Shown here piece after piece: positions 1-11,184 of a stretch of DNA of 64,000 bases. The stretch is from Kitagawia praeruptora. Its lineage: Eukaryota; Streptophyta; Magnoliopsida; Apiales; Apiaceae. Within the stretch, counting starts at the first letter, position 1; each line of letters begins with the position of its first letter. Where the stretch lies: contig CM075348.1 in NCBI GenBank assembly GCA_037693485.1, positions 15,792,501 through 15,856,500 of the forward strand. Reading direction: 5' to 3'. The notes below the pieces were generated by a model. That model was not told where the DNA came from. It saw only the letters and a list, made by a program, of their open reading frames with translations, and ran no database searches. Both the position numbers and the translations under genes were made by a program.

Positions 1-1348
1 CAAATAGTTGTCACTATTTTTGCCTGTAATATTTTGGTAACCTGCGTGATCAATTATGACTCTGACAACCGACAAAATTGTTGTAAAATTATAGTTTTCA
101 AGACTAAATTAAATACCCCATTAAACTTTTATCAAAAAGATAAAAACATCTCGGATAATGTATTAGATATCTACTTGCCTACAGCATACCTCGGCTAACA
201 AATTTGTGCTATAAAAATAAAAAGGCAAACCCATAGGGCCTTGGGAACCTGAAAAGCAGGGCAATCTTTGGTGCTGAAAGCAAAATAGTGTCACAGATTC
301 GCAGCTTAGAAATGAAAACGGAGCAACATATTTTTCAGAAGTTAAGCTAGTACCAAATCAGAGTGAAATATATTCCGCATTAGAACGTACAAAGGGAACA
401 AGCAGTGAACCCAACAACTAAACAAAAGATAGTTAAACAAAATATATATTAGAAACAAGTTAAAGAAATCTAATAAATTTATCTACACAAAGCATTACCA
501 CTAAATATATGAAGGAAACAATAAGAATATACTAAATTTAAGCAGGCACAAAGAAAAACGAGTATAATTTCGAAAATGTTAACCGAGGTACAATATCAGG
601 AAAAAGAAAAGCACTCAAAAAACTCAATCACAATCAAATATTGTTGTATTAGAAATTTAGTAGAGGTTAAAATTACAACTATCATAAAATCGAACTTTGC
701 GTTTACATATTTTAATTCATTGGTATCTGTATTGTGGATTTGAAATTGAAGATAGAAATACCGTAAAAATATAATTCCAGGATGCCAATAAGAATTTTCA
801 AGACAGAATGGGGACAGCCCAAAATTGGACAGGAACGATTCTGAAGCTTGCTTAACTTACAATTTGAAGTATCCTCGTCAAGGCGAGCCAAGACGCCAGT
901 GAACTGCTTGAATGTGTAGGCTCGTATAGGCAACAATCACGTGAAGCAGGCGTTCAGCTATATATATTGAGTAATGTTCTAATATATAATTACAAAACAT
1001 AAATATGTTTCGAGAGAGAAAGAAATTAATTAGGCGACAAAACATTGTGTACCCCATCAAAATCAAGGCAGGCTCGATGCCTAAAAAAAACCTATCCCGT
1101 AGGCAGCGCCTTTTAGTCCCCCAACCCCCCCCCCCCCCCCCCCTCCAAAAGAAAAGTTGGTCTCAAATGTAATGCGATATACTTGATGATACTGTGTAGA
1201 TAAGCGAAGAGAAGAACTCTATATTCATAATTTACCTAAAGTAGTATTGTTATATTGTTACAAGAAACAAACATCATATGCACACCCATAAAATGGATTT
1301 CAACTGTCCAAATGTAGAGTAGCCTGCATCTGGGAATTGTCTAAGTTA
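1..1348. other. Intergenic, 3' flank of the PPR gene
   Basis: AT-rich non-coding DNA with only short chance ORFs. The one notable feature is a run of 19 C at 1125-1143. The first few hundred bases upstream of 1349 should hold the 3' UTR and poly(A) signals of the minus-strand PPR gene, but I could not fix a cleavage site. Confidence 0.6.
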
Positions 1349-4000
1349 TCACCAATAATCCCCACATGAACAAGTTCCATCTCTAAAATAGTGAAATCTC
1401 CTAACATCTCGTACGATAATCTCCCTCTCAACTACTTTTGAGATAATCTTAGTAGCAGCATGGCAATCATTACAAACCCTCAGGTTCTTTGCAACTCGAA
1501 TGGTGGTTCCAGGAGGAGTATTGAGAAGACCGAAGGCTATCGCTAGTCTCTCACTATGGCTGCATAGTAAATTCTCCTTTTCGTCCTCGTTAACATTGTG
1601 AAGAACACAAGACGTATCAGGCACATAACCTCCTTTTTTCAATTTCTCCGACAGGGTCTTGAGAAACTCATGGAGCTGCTTGCTTTGAGGATGTGATCCA
1701 TCCCCAGCAATGAACTTATGTACCTCATCCTCAAACTCAATCCAACTGCACCCCGGTTCTTTTTTTACTCCCATGTTCGTCATCTTCTTTCGCACCTCTG
1801 TTGCTTTCTCCCAGAGACCGGCAGATGAGTAAATATTAGAGAGCAGAACATAGTGACTAGCCACGTCTGGCTCCAACTTAAGGAGATTATTGGCTGCAAT
1901 TTCTCCAAGCTCTACATTATGGTGAATCCGGCAAGCACCAAGCAAACTGCTCCATGCACCTGCTCTGTCGTAATCAAGAGGCATTCTGTTGACTAGTTTA
2001 TAAGCTTCCGCCAATTGACCTGCTCGCCCAAGCAAATCAACAACACAAGCATAATGATCGGATGTCGGTTCCATTCCATAGTCCGTTTCTAATCTCTGAA
2101 ACAGATTCCAGCCTTCATCTACCATTCCAGAGTGACTGCATGCAGAAAATACTGCAATTAATGTAACCTCGTTAGGCTTAACTTCCTCACCCCCATCTCC
2201 TTTAAGAGCCACCTTATTAAAAAGTTCTAAAGCTTGCTTTCCCTTTCCATGCATTCCATAAGCCATAATCATAACATTCCATGTGATCACATTCCTAATA
2301 CTCATGCCGTCAAAAACTCTTCTAGCCAAATTCAAGCAACCACATTTAGCATACATGTCAACCAAGGCACTTCCTACTGTGACATCTGAACTCAGCGCAT
2401 TTCTTATTGCATAAGCATGGATTTCCTTTCCTTTTGCTAGTGCAGCCAAAGCAGCACAACCAGGAAGGATAGTCATGAGAGTAATAGAATTGGGTTTACA
2501 TAATGATTTTCTTTCAACAAAACCATCAAGTTTCTGATTTTCTACTTCTGCGTGTTGCATTTGATGAAGCAAAATTAATGCCGCTTCATGGAGTCCACAA
2601 ACTACATAACCAGTGATCATCGTATTCCAAGAAACAACGTCTTTAACATCCATACTGTCAAATATTTTCTTTGAAATGTCAATCTTTCCCATCCTAGAGT
2701 ACAGGTCCATAAGAGCATTCTGGATATACCTGTCTCTACCAAAACCCATTTTCAGCACATATCCATGCATTCCTTCCCTGTCCGAAAATGCTTTATAGTG
2801 CACGCAAGAAGGCAAGACACTTACCATTGAGGTAGGACTAGGAAATAGTCCTGAAAACTCCACCATTTCCTGAAATAGTATTAAAGCATTCTTGTAAAAC
2901 CCATTTTGCGCATAACCGGCAAGCATAGCATTCCAAAGAGCAAGTTTTCTATCTATAATACCATCAAAAACTCTGCGTCCGCTTTGAACTTGCCGGCAAT
3001 TGCAATACATGTCAACTAAAGCACTTCCCACATAAGAATTATTAACCAAATCATCATTTCTCAACACAAAAGCATGAATTCTCTTCCCAACATCTAACAA
3101 CTCCAAATGCGAGCATGCAGGAAGAATGCTTGCTATAGTAACTCCATCAGGCTTAATATCTTCACGCAACATAAGCTGAAAGTACACCAATGCCTCAGAA
3201 AATCGATCACCTTGGGACAAAGCACTAATAATAGTGTTCCACGTAACCATATCACGATCCGCAAACATCTCAAACATATATCTAGAATCATCAACTTGTC
3301 CTAACTTAGCATACATTGTCATCAACGCATTATTCGTAAACGTTTTCATACCCCCAATTCTCAAACTAAACCCATGAACTTGCTTCCCAAGTAACAACCC
3401 GTGTCGTTTCTCCAAATTCCAACACGCAAGCGCCACACTAACCAACGTAAACGAGCTCGCTTCCACTCCCTCCAACTGCATCATCCTAAACAAATCCAAC
3501 GCAATCACCCATTCCTCAAACCTACACATTGCCGCAATCATCGAGTTCCACGACACTTGATCTCTCTCAGGAATTCTATCAAACACCTTGTAAACATCTC
3601 CAACATCCCCACATTTCCCATACAAATTCAACAACGTATTAGCCACCGTCACCGAAGATAAATCATACCCAAGTTTAACAACACTAGCCTGAATCTGTTT
3701 CCCAACATTCATATCTTGTAACCCAGTAACAGCCTTCAAAACTGCTGGAAATGCGAAGTTGTTGGGAACAATGCCAGCCATTAACATGTCGTTGTAAGTA
3801 TAAATAGCTTGTTGAAACTGATTTGAACGTGTTAGAGAGCGCAGAGACTCGATCCATGATGCTGGGGAGGGTGAATTTGAGGTGGGTTTTGAAGATTTTT
3901 TGGTGAAGTTGAGTGTGGAGTTGGGGTTGTGAAGTGGTGGGTGTTTTTGAGATTCAAGTGGTGGAGAGAGAGAGGAGAGATTTTGTGTAAGAGATAACAT
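1349..4000 (-). CDS. OTP84: DYW-class PPR protein, chloroplast RNA-editing factor, OTP84-like
   Basis: Single-exon ORF of 883 aa, typical of PLS-class PPR genes. The N-terminus (about residues 1-45) is rich in S, T, P and K and poor in acidic residues, like a chloroplast transit peptide. From about residue 60 to 690 there are repeated PPR motifs of P, L and S type (VSWNSMI, VTWNTII, ALWNAML, VSWNTMI, ITWNVMI signatures). E and E+ motifs follow, then a DYW deaminase domain with the zinc and catalytic pattern HSE...CNDC and the exact C-terminal tripeptide DYW. The wording of the C-terminal third closely follows Arabidopsis OTP84 (At3g57430, about 890 aa). From family knowledge, OTP84 specifies C-to-U editing of ndhB, ndhF and psbZ transcripts in chloroplasts. 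The start is the first ATG, followed directly by the transit-like stretch. There is no frameshift. The OTP84 assignment rests on remembered similarity; PPR protein of the DYW class is certain. Confidence 0.93.
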   Translation of the reverse strand: MLSLTQNLSSLSPPLESQKHPPLHNPNSTLNFTKKSSKPTSNSPSPASWIESLRSLTRSNQFQQAIYTYNDMLMAGIVPNNFAFPAVLKAVTGLQDMNVGKQIQASVVKLGYDLSSVTVANTLLNLYGKCGDVGDVYKVFDRIPERDQVSWNSMIAAMCRFEEWVIALDLFRMMQLEGVEASSFTLVSVALACWNLEKRHGLLLGKQVHGFSLRIGGMKTFTNNALMTMYAKLGQVDDSRYMFEMFADRDMVTWNTIISALSQGDRFSEALVYFQLMLREDIKPDGVTIASILPACSHLELLDVGKRIHAFVLRNDDLVNNSYVGSALVDMYCNCRQVQSGRRVFDGIIDRKLALWNAMLAGYAQNGFYKNALILFQEMVEFSGLFPSPTSMVSVLPSCVHYKAFSDREGMHGYVLKMGFGRDRYIQNALMDLYSRMGKIDISKKIFDSMDVKDVVSWNTMITGYVVCGLHEAALILLHQMQHAEVENQKLDGFVERKSLCKPNSITLMTILPGCAALAALAKGKEIHAYAIRNALSSDVTVGSALVDMYAKCGCLNLARRVFDGMSIRNVITWNVMIMAYGMHGKGKQALELFNKVALKGDGGEEVKPNEVTLIAVFSACSHSGMVDEGWNLFQRLETDYGMEPTSDHYACVVDLLGRAGQLAEAYKLVNRMPLDYDRAGAWSSLLGACRIHHNVELGEIAANNLLKLEPDVASHYVLLSNIYSSAGLWEKATEVRKKMTNMGVKKEPGCSWIEFEDEVHKFIAGDGSHPQSKQLHEFLKTLSEKLKKGGYVPDTSCVLHNVNEDEKENLLCSHSERLAIAFGLLNTPPGTTIRVAKNLRVCNDCHAATKIISKVVEREIIVRDVRRFHYFRDGTCSCGDYW

Positions 4001-4203
4001 TGGTCGTTATAACAGTTTGTTTGGTGTTCTTGCAGCCCGTTTCTTGCAAAACACAGTAGATAAGTATGCTTGCTATAAATGGCTGTAATTTGTTTATCGG
4101 GGTAAAATTTGGCTATACTGTAATTCGAGCCAAAGGGTTAGAATTTGAACTTAAATCGATAAATAGGCTCAATTTCACTATAACTTATTTTTTTTTGGAG
4201 TAG
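4001..4203. other. Upstream region of the PPR gene
   Basis: About 200 bp of AT-rich sequence between the PPR start codon and the first repeat. It must contain the 5' UTR and core promoter of the minus-strand gene. I see no convincing TATA box, which is common for PPR genes. Confidence 0.4.
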
Positions 4204-4370
4204 TGCTAGGGACCCCAAATTTAGTCCCAAAAAGTCCCCAAATGACATGGCATGAGTGATTTGGCAAATTGTAAAGTTTTAATTGGATGGCCCTGGCGGG
4301 CCCATTATAATTATAACCAATCATATTCATTTGGTAACAATTTTTGGTACCCAATTTGGTACCTCTAGCA
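4204..4370. mobile_element. Small MITE with about 48-bp imperfect terminal inverted repeats
   Basis: The left end reads tgctagggaccccaaattta. The right end, reverse-complemented, reads tgctagaggtaccaaattgg, and the similarity continues for roughly 48 bp (tccc/tacc-caaaaa ... ccaaatga). Total length is 167 bp with no coding capacity. The flanks share a T-rich ggagt motif, but I could not settle a clean target duplication, so the superfamily is open. It lies about 200 bp upstream of the PPR start codon. Confidence 0.55.
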
Positions 4371-4689
4371 TTTTTCTTTTTTTTGGAGTTGAAGTGATAA
4401 AAAAAATTAACTTTGAACCGAATTTTGCTGAACTCGCTACGAAATTGACTCATTGAATTCAAATTCGAAAAATTCCAAAAACTCGATCACTTTCTAATAT
4501 AGATTTATAAATATTTATTGATTACTTATCATTGATTAACATATAATATTTTATATCATAATAAATTTATTAAATTGATATGATGTACATTGTACATTAT
4601 AATATAGTGAAATAGGCATTTTTCAATTATTAATATGATTAATCCATGATAACTAACTTAATTAATATAGACTCAAAAATCATTTTATG

Positions 4690-6080
4690 TATTTGCTCTC
4701 AAGGTATCAAAGTATTTGGGATACTACTACCACTTGTACTCCCAAGTTAGTTCTTGCGTACGGACCCCAGTTGGGGATGCTCGTTATTTCTCTGTGGAGA
4801 TTGGCCTACACCAGGGGTCGGCCCTTAGTCCTCTTCTTTTCGCACTGATCCTAGATGTCATGTCGCGAGGGATTCAAGACGCCGTCCCTTGGTGTATGCT
4901 CTTCGCCGATGATATCGTGCTAGTGGCGGAATCGAGGTCGGAGGTGAATGAGAAGTTGGAGTTATGGAGATCCACTTTGGAGCCCCAAGGATTGCGTCTG
5001 AGCCGATCTAAAACCGAATATCTCTGGTGTAACTTCAGTGGTGAGGCCAACGAGGAAGGGGTGGAGGTGAGGATTGAAGATCAGATCGTCCCCAGTACGG
5101 ATAAGTTCAAGTATTTTGGTTCGATCATCCAGAAGGAAGGCGGGATTGAAGATGATGTCACTCACCGTATCAAGGCGGGATGGCTAAGGTGGAGGGCAGC
5201 GTCAGGGGTGATGTGCGATAAGAAAGTCCCGTTAAAGTTGAAAGGAAAGTTTTATAGAGCGGCAATCCGTCCGGCGATGTTATATGGTTCGGAGTGTTGG
5301 GCGGCGAAGAAGGCCATCGAGATCAAGATGGAAGCAGCTGAAATAAGGATGTTGCGGTGGTCCTGTGGCCGCACGATGTTAGATAGAATCCCGAATGTGG
5401 TTTTCAGGAGTGCGCTGGAGGTAGCGCCTCTTGCTGCGAAAGTTAGGGAAGGGAGGTTGAGATGGTTCGGCCACGTTCGTAGGAGGCGTCCGGAAGCCCC
5501 GGTGAGGAGGGTCGAGAGTCTTTCGGTTGCTGGGGTGAGGAGGAGAGGCAGACCGAGGAGGTCGTGGGAAGAACAACTTAAGATGGATTTGAAGGCCCTT
5601 AACTTGAATGAGATCTCGATCGCGGATAGAAGTTGTTGGAGGCGCCAGATTAGAGTTGTGGATTCTCTTCTAGGGAGCGGTTCTGTGGTTGAGAGCCTCA
5701 GAGTTGGATTTTCTCGGCTAGCGTTAGCTTAGAAGCTTGGCTTTTCGTCTTCATATTGTCTTCTGTTTTCTGATTATGCAGGTGCAGGGAGCTTGGTCAG
5801 AGGTAATCCTAGAGCAGGAGAGGAGTGCCTTTTGCACGCGTAGGTAAGTCCCATGAGATCCAGGCCATGGGCCCAGGTTCAGTCGATTACCTTCCCCATT
5901 CTTTTCATCCTTATGCAAAATGCACTTTGTTTTATGGTTCACTAAGCCGGGGGTCTTCACGGAAACAGCCTCCCTACTGTAAAAAGTAGGGGCATGGTCT
6001 GCGTACATCTTACCCTCCCCAGACCCTGCTATATGCGGGATATACTGGGTTTGTTTGGTTTGGTTTGGTTTGGTTTTTTT
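4690..6080 (+). mobile_element. 5'-truncated RTE-type non-LTR retrotransposon
   Basis: Contains the C-terminal part of a reverse transcriptase ORF, then a 3' UTR of about 350 bp ending in a TTTGG-type simple repeat (6048-6078) and a T run. Simple-repeat tails are usual for the RTE clade. The 3' UTR segment 5951-6050 (ggaaacagcctccctactgt ... gcatggtctgcgtacatctt) is the tail also used by plant Au-type SINEs. The 5' end is lost somewhere near 4690. No target duplication was found. Confidence 0.8.
4716..5732 (+). pseudogene. RTE-clade reverse transcriptase, C-terminal fragment (338 aa open)
   Basis: The frame opens inside the RT palm. GLHQGSALSPLLFALILD is the RT motif-4 region and MLFADDIVLV holds the catalytic FADD at about residues 65-68. 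After that come the thumb region and the plant RTE C-terminal stretch (LKGKFYRAAIRPAMLYGSEC, RMLRWSCGRTMLDRIPN, GRLRWFGHVRRR). The endonuclease and the N-terminal half of RT are missing, so it cannot be autonomous, yet the 1.0-kb remnant has no stop or frameshift. Apparent start codon 4716 is not a real start. This is a retrotransposon remnant and not a host gene. Confidence 0.85.
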
Positions 6081-6210
6081 AATACCACTTGTTATATTGG
6101 AATTTCCTACCTTTTTTACAATGTATGTATGGTCGTCAAATTTTGCTAACATCGTTAATTTTTTAAAATACATTTTACTCTTTTTAATTTATAACATATA
6201 TATTTTATCG

Positions 6211-7601
6211 AATTTATCCTGGGTTAATTGGCATATTCATAATTGGACTCGTACTCAACTTGCAGTTGGGTAATCGAATTCAAAAAACTTGCATTAACAT
6301 TATCAGACTAATTAAACCTTACAATCTCATAATTTAACTATTAAAAGCTTGCACGACCATTAATTTTGGTTGACTTTTAACGGAATCCGTTAATTTTATA
6401 CACATACGTGAACTTTTCTCTCTCCACACATTTGACAAATCAGAAGCCACATAAACTCATTCATTCATTTCATTAATAAATTTTTATCATTACTAATTAC
6501 AATTTACAAATACATATACATATTGATATTGTAAATAATTTATAAGTAAAAAAAACTTTTATTTCGTATAATCCCCTTGCGTGCAAACCCCCCCTCTTTC
6601 TTCCATCGCCACTCTCCCTCTTCCCGTACTGTGCCGCCAGCCACCACTGTTTTGAAGATTCGGAAGTCCAAACGGAGCAATTAAACCATCAAAATGAAGC
6701 TTTCACTGTCCTCAATCCATTTGATCACCAAAATTGAATTTGGGGGTAAAAATTTTGATGTCTATGAAATTGGGGGTTTTATTTTTTAGGTTTGATTTTG
6801 ATGATTATGCTCTGTTTTAGTATTTAATCGTTGGGTATGAGTTGTGTGTGGTGTAATTGTATCTGCATGTTGAGAACTCGAGTTTTTTTGACATAGTTGT
6901 TATTCATCGGAAATTTTGGAGTGGCCAGAGTTATGTTTGGTTGACTATTAATTGATTCTGATATCGTAAGAGTATAAATCGTTTAAAGTAGAGCACGATT
7001 CATATTTTTCTTTAATTTTTCCGGTTGATTTTTCGGTTCGTCGGAAAAAATTGATGTTACAGGATGGGTTGTTGCAGGCGGTGGTGTCGGCGCGAGTTGA
7101 AGGAGAAAGGCTGGTAGTTAGTCGGAGGAGAATGGTGGTTGAGGAGGTGGGTGGACAGGAAGGAGAGGAAGTAAAGAGGTGCTGGTATGGCGAGTTTGAA
7201 TGAAAAGGTGTCGCCGGACGGTCGTCGGAATCAAGAAAAATTAAGAACAAGGGAGAGAGATTTTACAGGGAAGAGAGACGAGAGATTGTGAGGAAAGAGG
7301 AAAGAGAGATAAAAAGAGATAAAGAAACTTTTTATATTTATTCCAAAAATGTTTCATTATTTAAGTAAAATTCTTGTTTTTAATTGCTTCAAAAAAAATC
7401 TTGTTTTTAATGAACCAAACCACCTCAGCGAACACCGTGTATAATTTTTAACACATAGGCATGCCACGTCAGATTTCCGTCAGGACCGTTAGATGGAGTT
7501 AACGGTAGTTACTCGATTGCAAGTTTTAATTACTTTGATGAGTTGACTGCAAGTTAGACACGAGTTCAGTTATGTATTAGCCAATTAACCCAATTTATCC
7601 T
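6211..7601. mobile_element. Non-autonomous Mutator-like element (MULE), 1371 bp, 10-bp TSD
   Basis: Element 6221-7591 begins GGGTTAATTGGC and ends GCCAATTAACCC with the bases in mirror order. The inverted repeats stay alignable for about 75-90 bp (cataa-tg-actcgt ... aacttgcagt on both ends). Direct repeats AATTTATCCT flank it at 6211-6220 and 7592-7601, a 10-bp duplication within the 9-11 bp range typical of MULEs. The interior (6560-7320) has C-rich then purine-rich stretches and no transposase. The minus ORF 6948-7250 (100 aa) shows no domain and is probably chance. The interior could be a captured fragment, but I recognise no gene in it. Confidence 0.85.
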
Positions 7602-8034
7602 TCAATCCAGTTCTATGAACCCTTAATACAACCAGATCATATTTTTCAACTCTAGATTTATAATAAATCTCGCCCAAACACATATATACATGAAGTAATT
7701 GCTGAATATTTGGAATACGAAACTTTCATCTATTTTTGGTGGCAATATTGGTACTGAATTTGCATGATTAATTATGTTCTTTATGTTGATCGGTATAATT
7801 TTTAGATTCTATGTAATAAAAAAACAAACTCGAATTTTAATTTTAATAAATACAAATTCACCTTAACTTGAATTATATCCCTATTCATTAATGTTGTAAC
7901 CCTCAAAATTTATTATATTATACACATAATTCTTCAAAAAAAAATGAATCTTCAAGTACAGTATGAGGTTTGTAGCCCTTACCCATTTTTAAGAGCCTTG
8001 TCAATATTGTCCTCAAGAATTCATGTTTTGCAAT
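7602..8034. other. Non-coding spacer between two Mutator-like elements
   Basis: AT-rich sequence without an ORF, repeat array or recognisable motif. Nothing else seen. Confidence 0.5.
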
Positions 8035-8555
8035 TATAAATTTGAGAAAATGACCAAAATACCTCTTTTTCATTACCCCATGGTCCAAAATACCCATTTT
8101 CAGAACTGTTGGCCCTAACTAACCACCCAACACGCTAATGCGTGTAGCGTGTTCCCTTCACTGTAGCAATCTCTCCTCTCCCATCTCTCTGGTCGTCTCT
8201 CCGGTTCTCTCCCAATCTCTCCGGCTTAATCCGTCGCATCGGTCCAACTCCACCATATCTGAGCACACCGTGACCATCACCACACCGTGCTATTCGATTT
8301 TCCCAACTGATTTTGTTCAATTCGGCCTCGCAGGGGCTTCTACGAAGTAGTCGATAAACAAACGAGGGAGAAAGAATGGTTCGATTTGGGGGGTTAAAAT
8401 CTGGCAAATTAAATGGTTCAAAATGGGTATGAATGTATAGATCATCCAAAGACGATTCCAACGGTATATAGAACATACACGGACGTTACCGGAATCGAAC
8501 GAACGAGCTCCGCCATTTTTTATCGAAAAATCGCCTGAAAATCGCTGAAAATTGA

Positions 8556-10866
8556 AAATACACACCTAGAGGGGGGGTGAATAGGTGTTATGACTAACAA
8601 TGACCTAATAAAATTTAACTGGCAGTTAGCTAGGTACGATAGGCAGCTAGCTGAGTTAACCAAATGTAACAGACTAATGAATAGACAGCTAGCTGTGATA
8701 TGCAATGCAGAAAGATAAAAATGCAGTAAGTAAAGAACACCAAGAATTTTAGCTAGGTTCGACCCCTAATCTTCTATGGTCTACGTCCTAGTCCCTTACC
8801 AACTTGGTAAGAGAATATATTATTGATCACAATGAAATCCAATTACAAGATACAATAATATATCTCCCTTATCACCCAGTTACTGACTGCAGCTAGCTGG
8901 AACCCCTTGTTTCCTGAACACAGCTCTCTAAGTTCTATACTAACCCAAGTATAAACTTCTCTAGCCTAATGCTCCTTAAACCCTTGTTCCACAAACTTAA
9001 CAATCCAGCAACTACCAACTTTACAAGTTGAACAATACAAATGGAAAGAAGGAATTACAACTCAAAAATATGAACTCTCTAAAAAACTCGATATATATAA
9101 TATATTACAAGAGCTCGTTTTTAAGTAAAGGGTGCAGAGTTGTTTTCTTGTATTCTTGAATATTGCTTGAAGGTTCTTAATCTTCAGAGGAGAAATATGC
9201 AAGCCTTTATAGTGAAGTACAGGAGCTAAATTTCTTGAACAATCTTGCAACGGTCTTGAAGGTTACTTCTCACGTTTTTCTTTGTTCAAATTAATTGTTC
9301 TTCTAAAGTCCACCTGCATATTTGACACTAATCAGAAGATATAATGATTCTTATTCAGAAGATATATTCAATGTAGAGAGAGAGATGAGAATGTGTGTTT
9401 AGTCTTTGAAGAGAGCCGTTTATGAAGAAATGAAGAACAAAGAGTTTGACAATGTGTACATGTGTTTTCTTTTGACAATTCTCTACAAGACAACAACTGG
9501 TGGAGTTGTTAAACATAATGAATATTTGACTTTAAAATATCATGCTTGAAAAGTAAGCACATGGGTTGTCTTTTAAAGCATTCAAAGATTCCTTTACTAA
9601 GGAAAGATGTTTTAGAAAAACTATTATAATGAAGAGTGTTTTATATATATATATATATCATGTATAAACGTTCAGACCACTCTTGTATTTGAAGACTAAT
9701 TGAAATCTATCAGTAAGTAAAGAACACCAAGAATTTTAGCTAGGTTCGACCCCTAATCTTCTATGGTCTACGTCCTAGTCCCTTACCAACTTGGTAAGAG
9801 AATATATTATTGATCACAATGAAATCCAATTACAAGATACAATAATATATCTCCCTTATCACCCAGTTACTGACTGCAGCTAGCTGGAACCCCTTGTTTC
9901 CTGAACACAGCTCTCTAAGTTCTATACTAACCCAAGTATAAACTTCTCTAGCCTAATGCTCCTTAAACCCTTGTTCCACAAGCTTAACAATCCAGCAACT
10001 ACCAACTTTACAAGTTGAACAATACAAATGGAAAGAAGGAATTACAACTTAAAAATATGAACTCTCTAATAAACTCGATATATATAATATATTACAAGAG
10101 CTCGTTTTTAAGTAAAGGGTGCAGAGTTGTTTTCTTGTATTCTTGAATATTGCTTGAAGGTTCTTAATCTTCAGAGGAGAAATATGCAAGCCTTTATAGT
10201 GAAGTACAGGAACTATATTTCTTGAACAATCTTGCAACGGTCTTGAAGGTTACTTCTCACGTTTTTCTTTGTTCAAATTAATTGCTCTTCTAAAGTCCAC
10301 CTGCAGGTTTGACACTAATTAGAAGATATAATGATTCTTATTCAGAAGATATATTCAATGTAGAGAGAGAGATGAGAATGTGTGTTTAGTCTTTGAAGAG
10401 AGCCGTTTATGAAGAAATGAAGAACAAAGAGTTTGACAATGTGTACATGTGTTTTCTTTTGACAATTCTCTACAAGACAACAACTGGTGGAGTTGTTAAA
10501 CAGAATGAATATTTGACTTTAAAATAGCATGCTTGAAAAGTAAGCACATGGGTTGTCTTTTAAAGCATTCAAAGATTCCTTTACTAAGGAAAGATGTTTT
10601 AGAAAAACTATTATAATGAAGAGTGTTTTTTATATATATATATAAATATATATATCATGTATAAACGTTCAGACCATTCTTGTATTTGAAGACTAATTGA
10701 AATCTATATAGTCGAACTTCCCTTTCATATTCTGGACAGTATGCCAGCTAGCTATGTTGTCCTGCTAGCTAGCTGAGTTGCCCTGTGTTAGGCTAAATAA
10801 TGAACCTGCACAACAATGTCAGTCCAGAACACAAACCCAGCTTGCTCACTGAATGATCATCAAAAC
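8556..10866. mobile_element. Unclassified repeat nested in the MULE
   Basis: Begins with a short hairpin-forming motif, cacctagagggggggtgaat followed by aggtg, and ends near gatcatcaaaac. From memory, pairs of sequences like these bound many unclassified plant repeats, but I cannot name the family. It carries the 987-bp tandem duplication listed separately. Copies of the GCTAGCTAG-rich motif (cagctagctg) lie at 8645-8700, 8890-8900 and 10745-10775. No coding region was recognised and no target duplication was identified, so both ends are approximate. Confidence 0.4.
8724..10707. repeat. Tandem duplication, two copies of about 0.99 kb
   Basis: Copy 1 is 8724-9710 and copy 2 is 9711-10707. Both start cagtaagtaaagaacaccaa and end gactaattgaaatctat, joined head to tail without spacer. 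Only scattered substitutions and a longer (TA)n tract in copy 2 separate them, so identity is about 98% by eye. The 62-aa minus ORFs at 9062-9250 and 10049-10237 are the same chance ORF in each copy. Confidence 0.95.
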
Positions 10867-11184
10867 TATAGAGTTTCAAAAATCGCTAGAGCAGCGTTTT
10901 GGGTAAGATGGCGGATACGCAACTCCAAAATGCGTATCAGCAGATATGCATTTGAGAGTTGCGTATATGCAGCTACAATAAACACTTACCAACCACGTGA
11001 CTGCATGTTGCGCTGTTACCAATAGCGTGTCTATCAAATACTCCGTTACGAGTAGCGTATCTATATGTCACTCCTTCACCAATAGCGTGTCTCGTGGGTA
11101 TTTAGGGCCGCCAGAACTGGCGGTGAGTATTTTGGTTATGGGTGTTTAATTTGTGGGTATTCTGGGCCATCACCCTATAAATTT

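Larger units (their letters stand above)
8035..11184. mobile_element. Second Mutator-like element, 3132 bp, 9-bp TSD, with internal insertion
   Basis: The direct repeats TATAAATTT at 8035-8043 and 11176-11184 flank element 8044-11175. The two ends are inverted versions of each other over about 90 bp: caaaatacccat ... gaactgttggccctaact on the left against cagaatacccac ... cagttctggcggccctaa in the reverse-complemented right end, and both then run into acacgcta. The very terminal bases match poorly, so the boundary is slightly uncertain. No transposase was seen. The middle (about 8556-10866) looks like a separate inserted repeat with a tandem duplication. Confidence 0.7.

Noticed and set aside
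2613..3661. Plus-strand ORFs opposite the PPR gene
   Set aside because: They lie wholly inside an intact coding sequence and have no recognisable content.
4716..5732. Intact 338-aa ORF as a host reverse-transcriptase gene
   Set aside because: Starts in the middle of the RT palm, has RTE 3' UTR and simple-repeat tail, and lacks the endonuclease; a truncated transposon explains it better.
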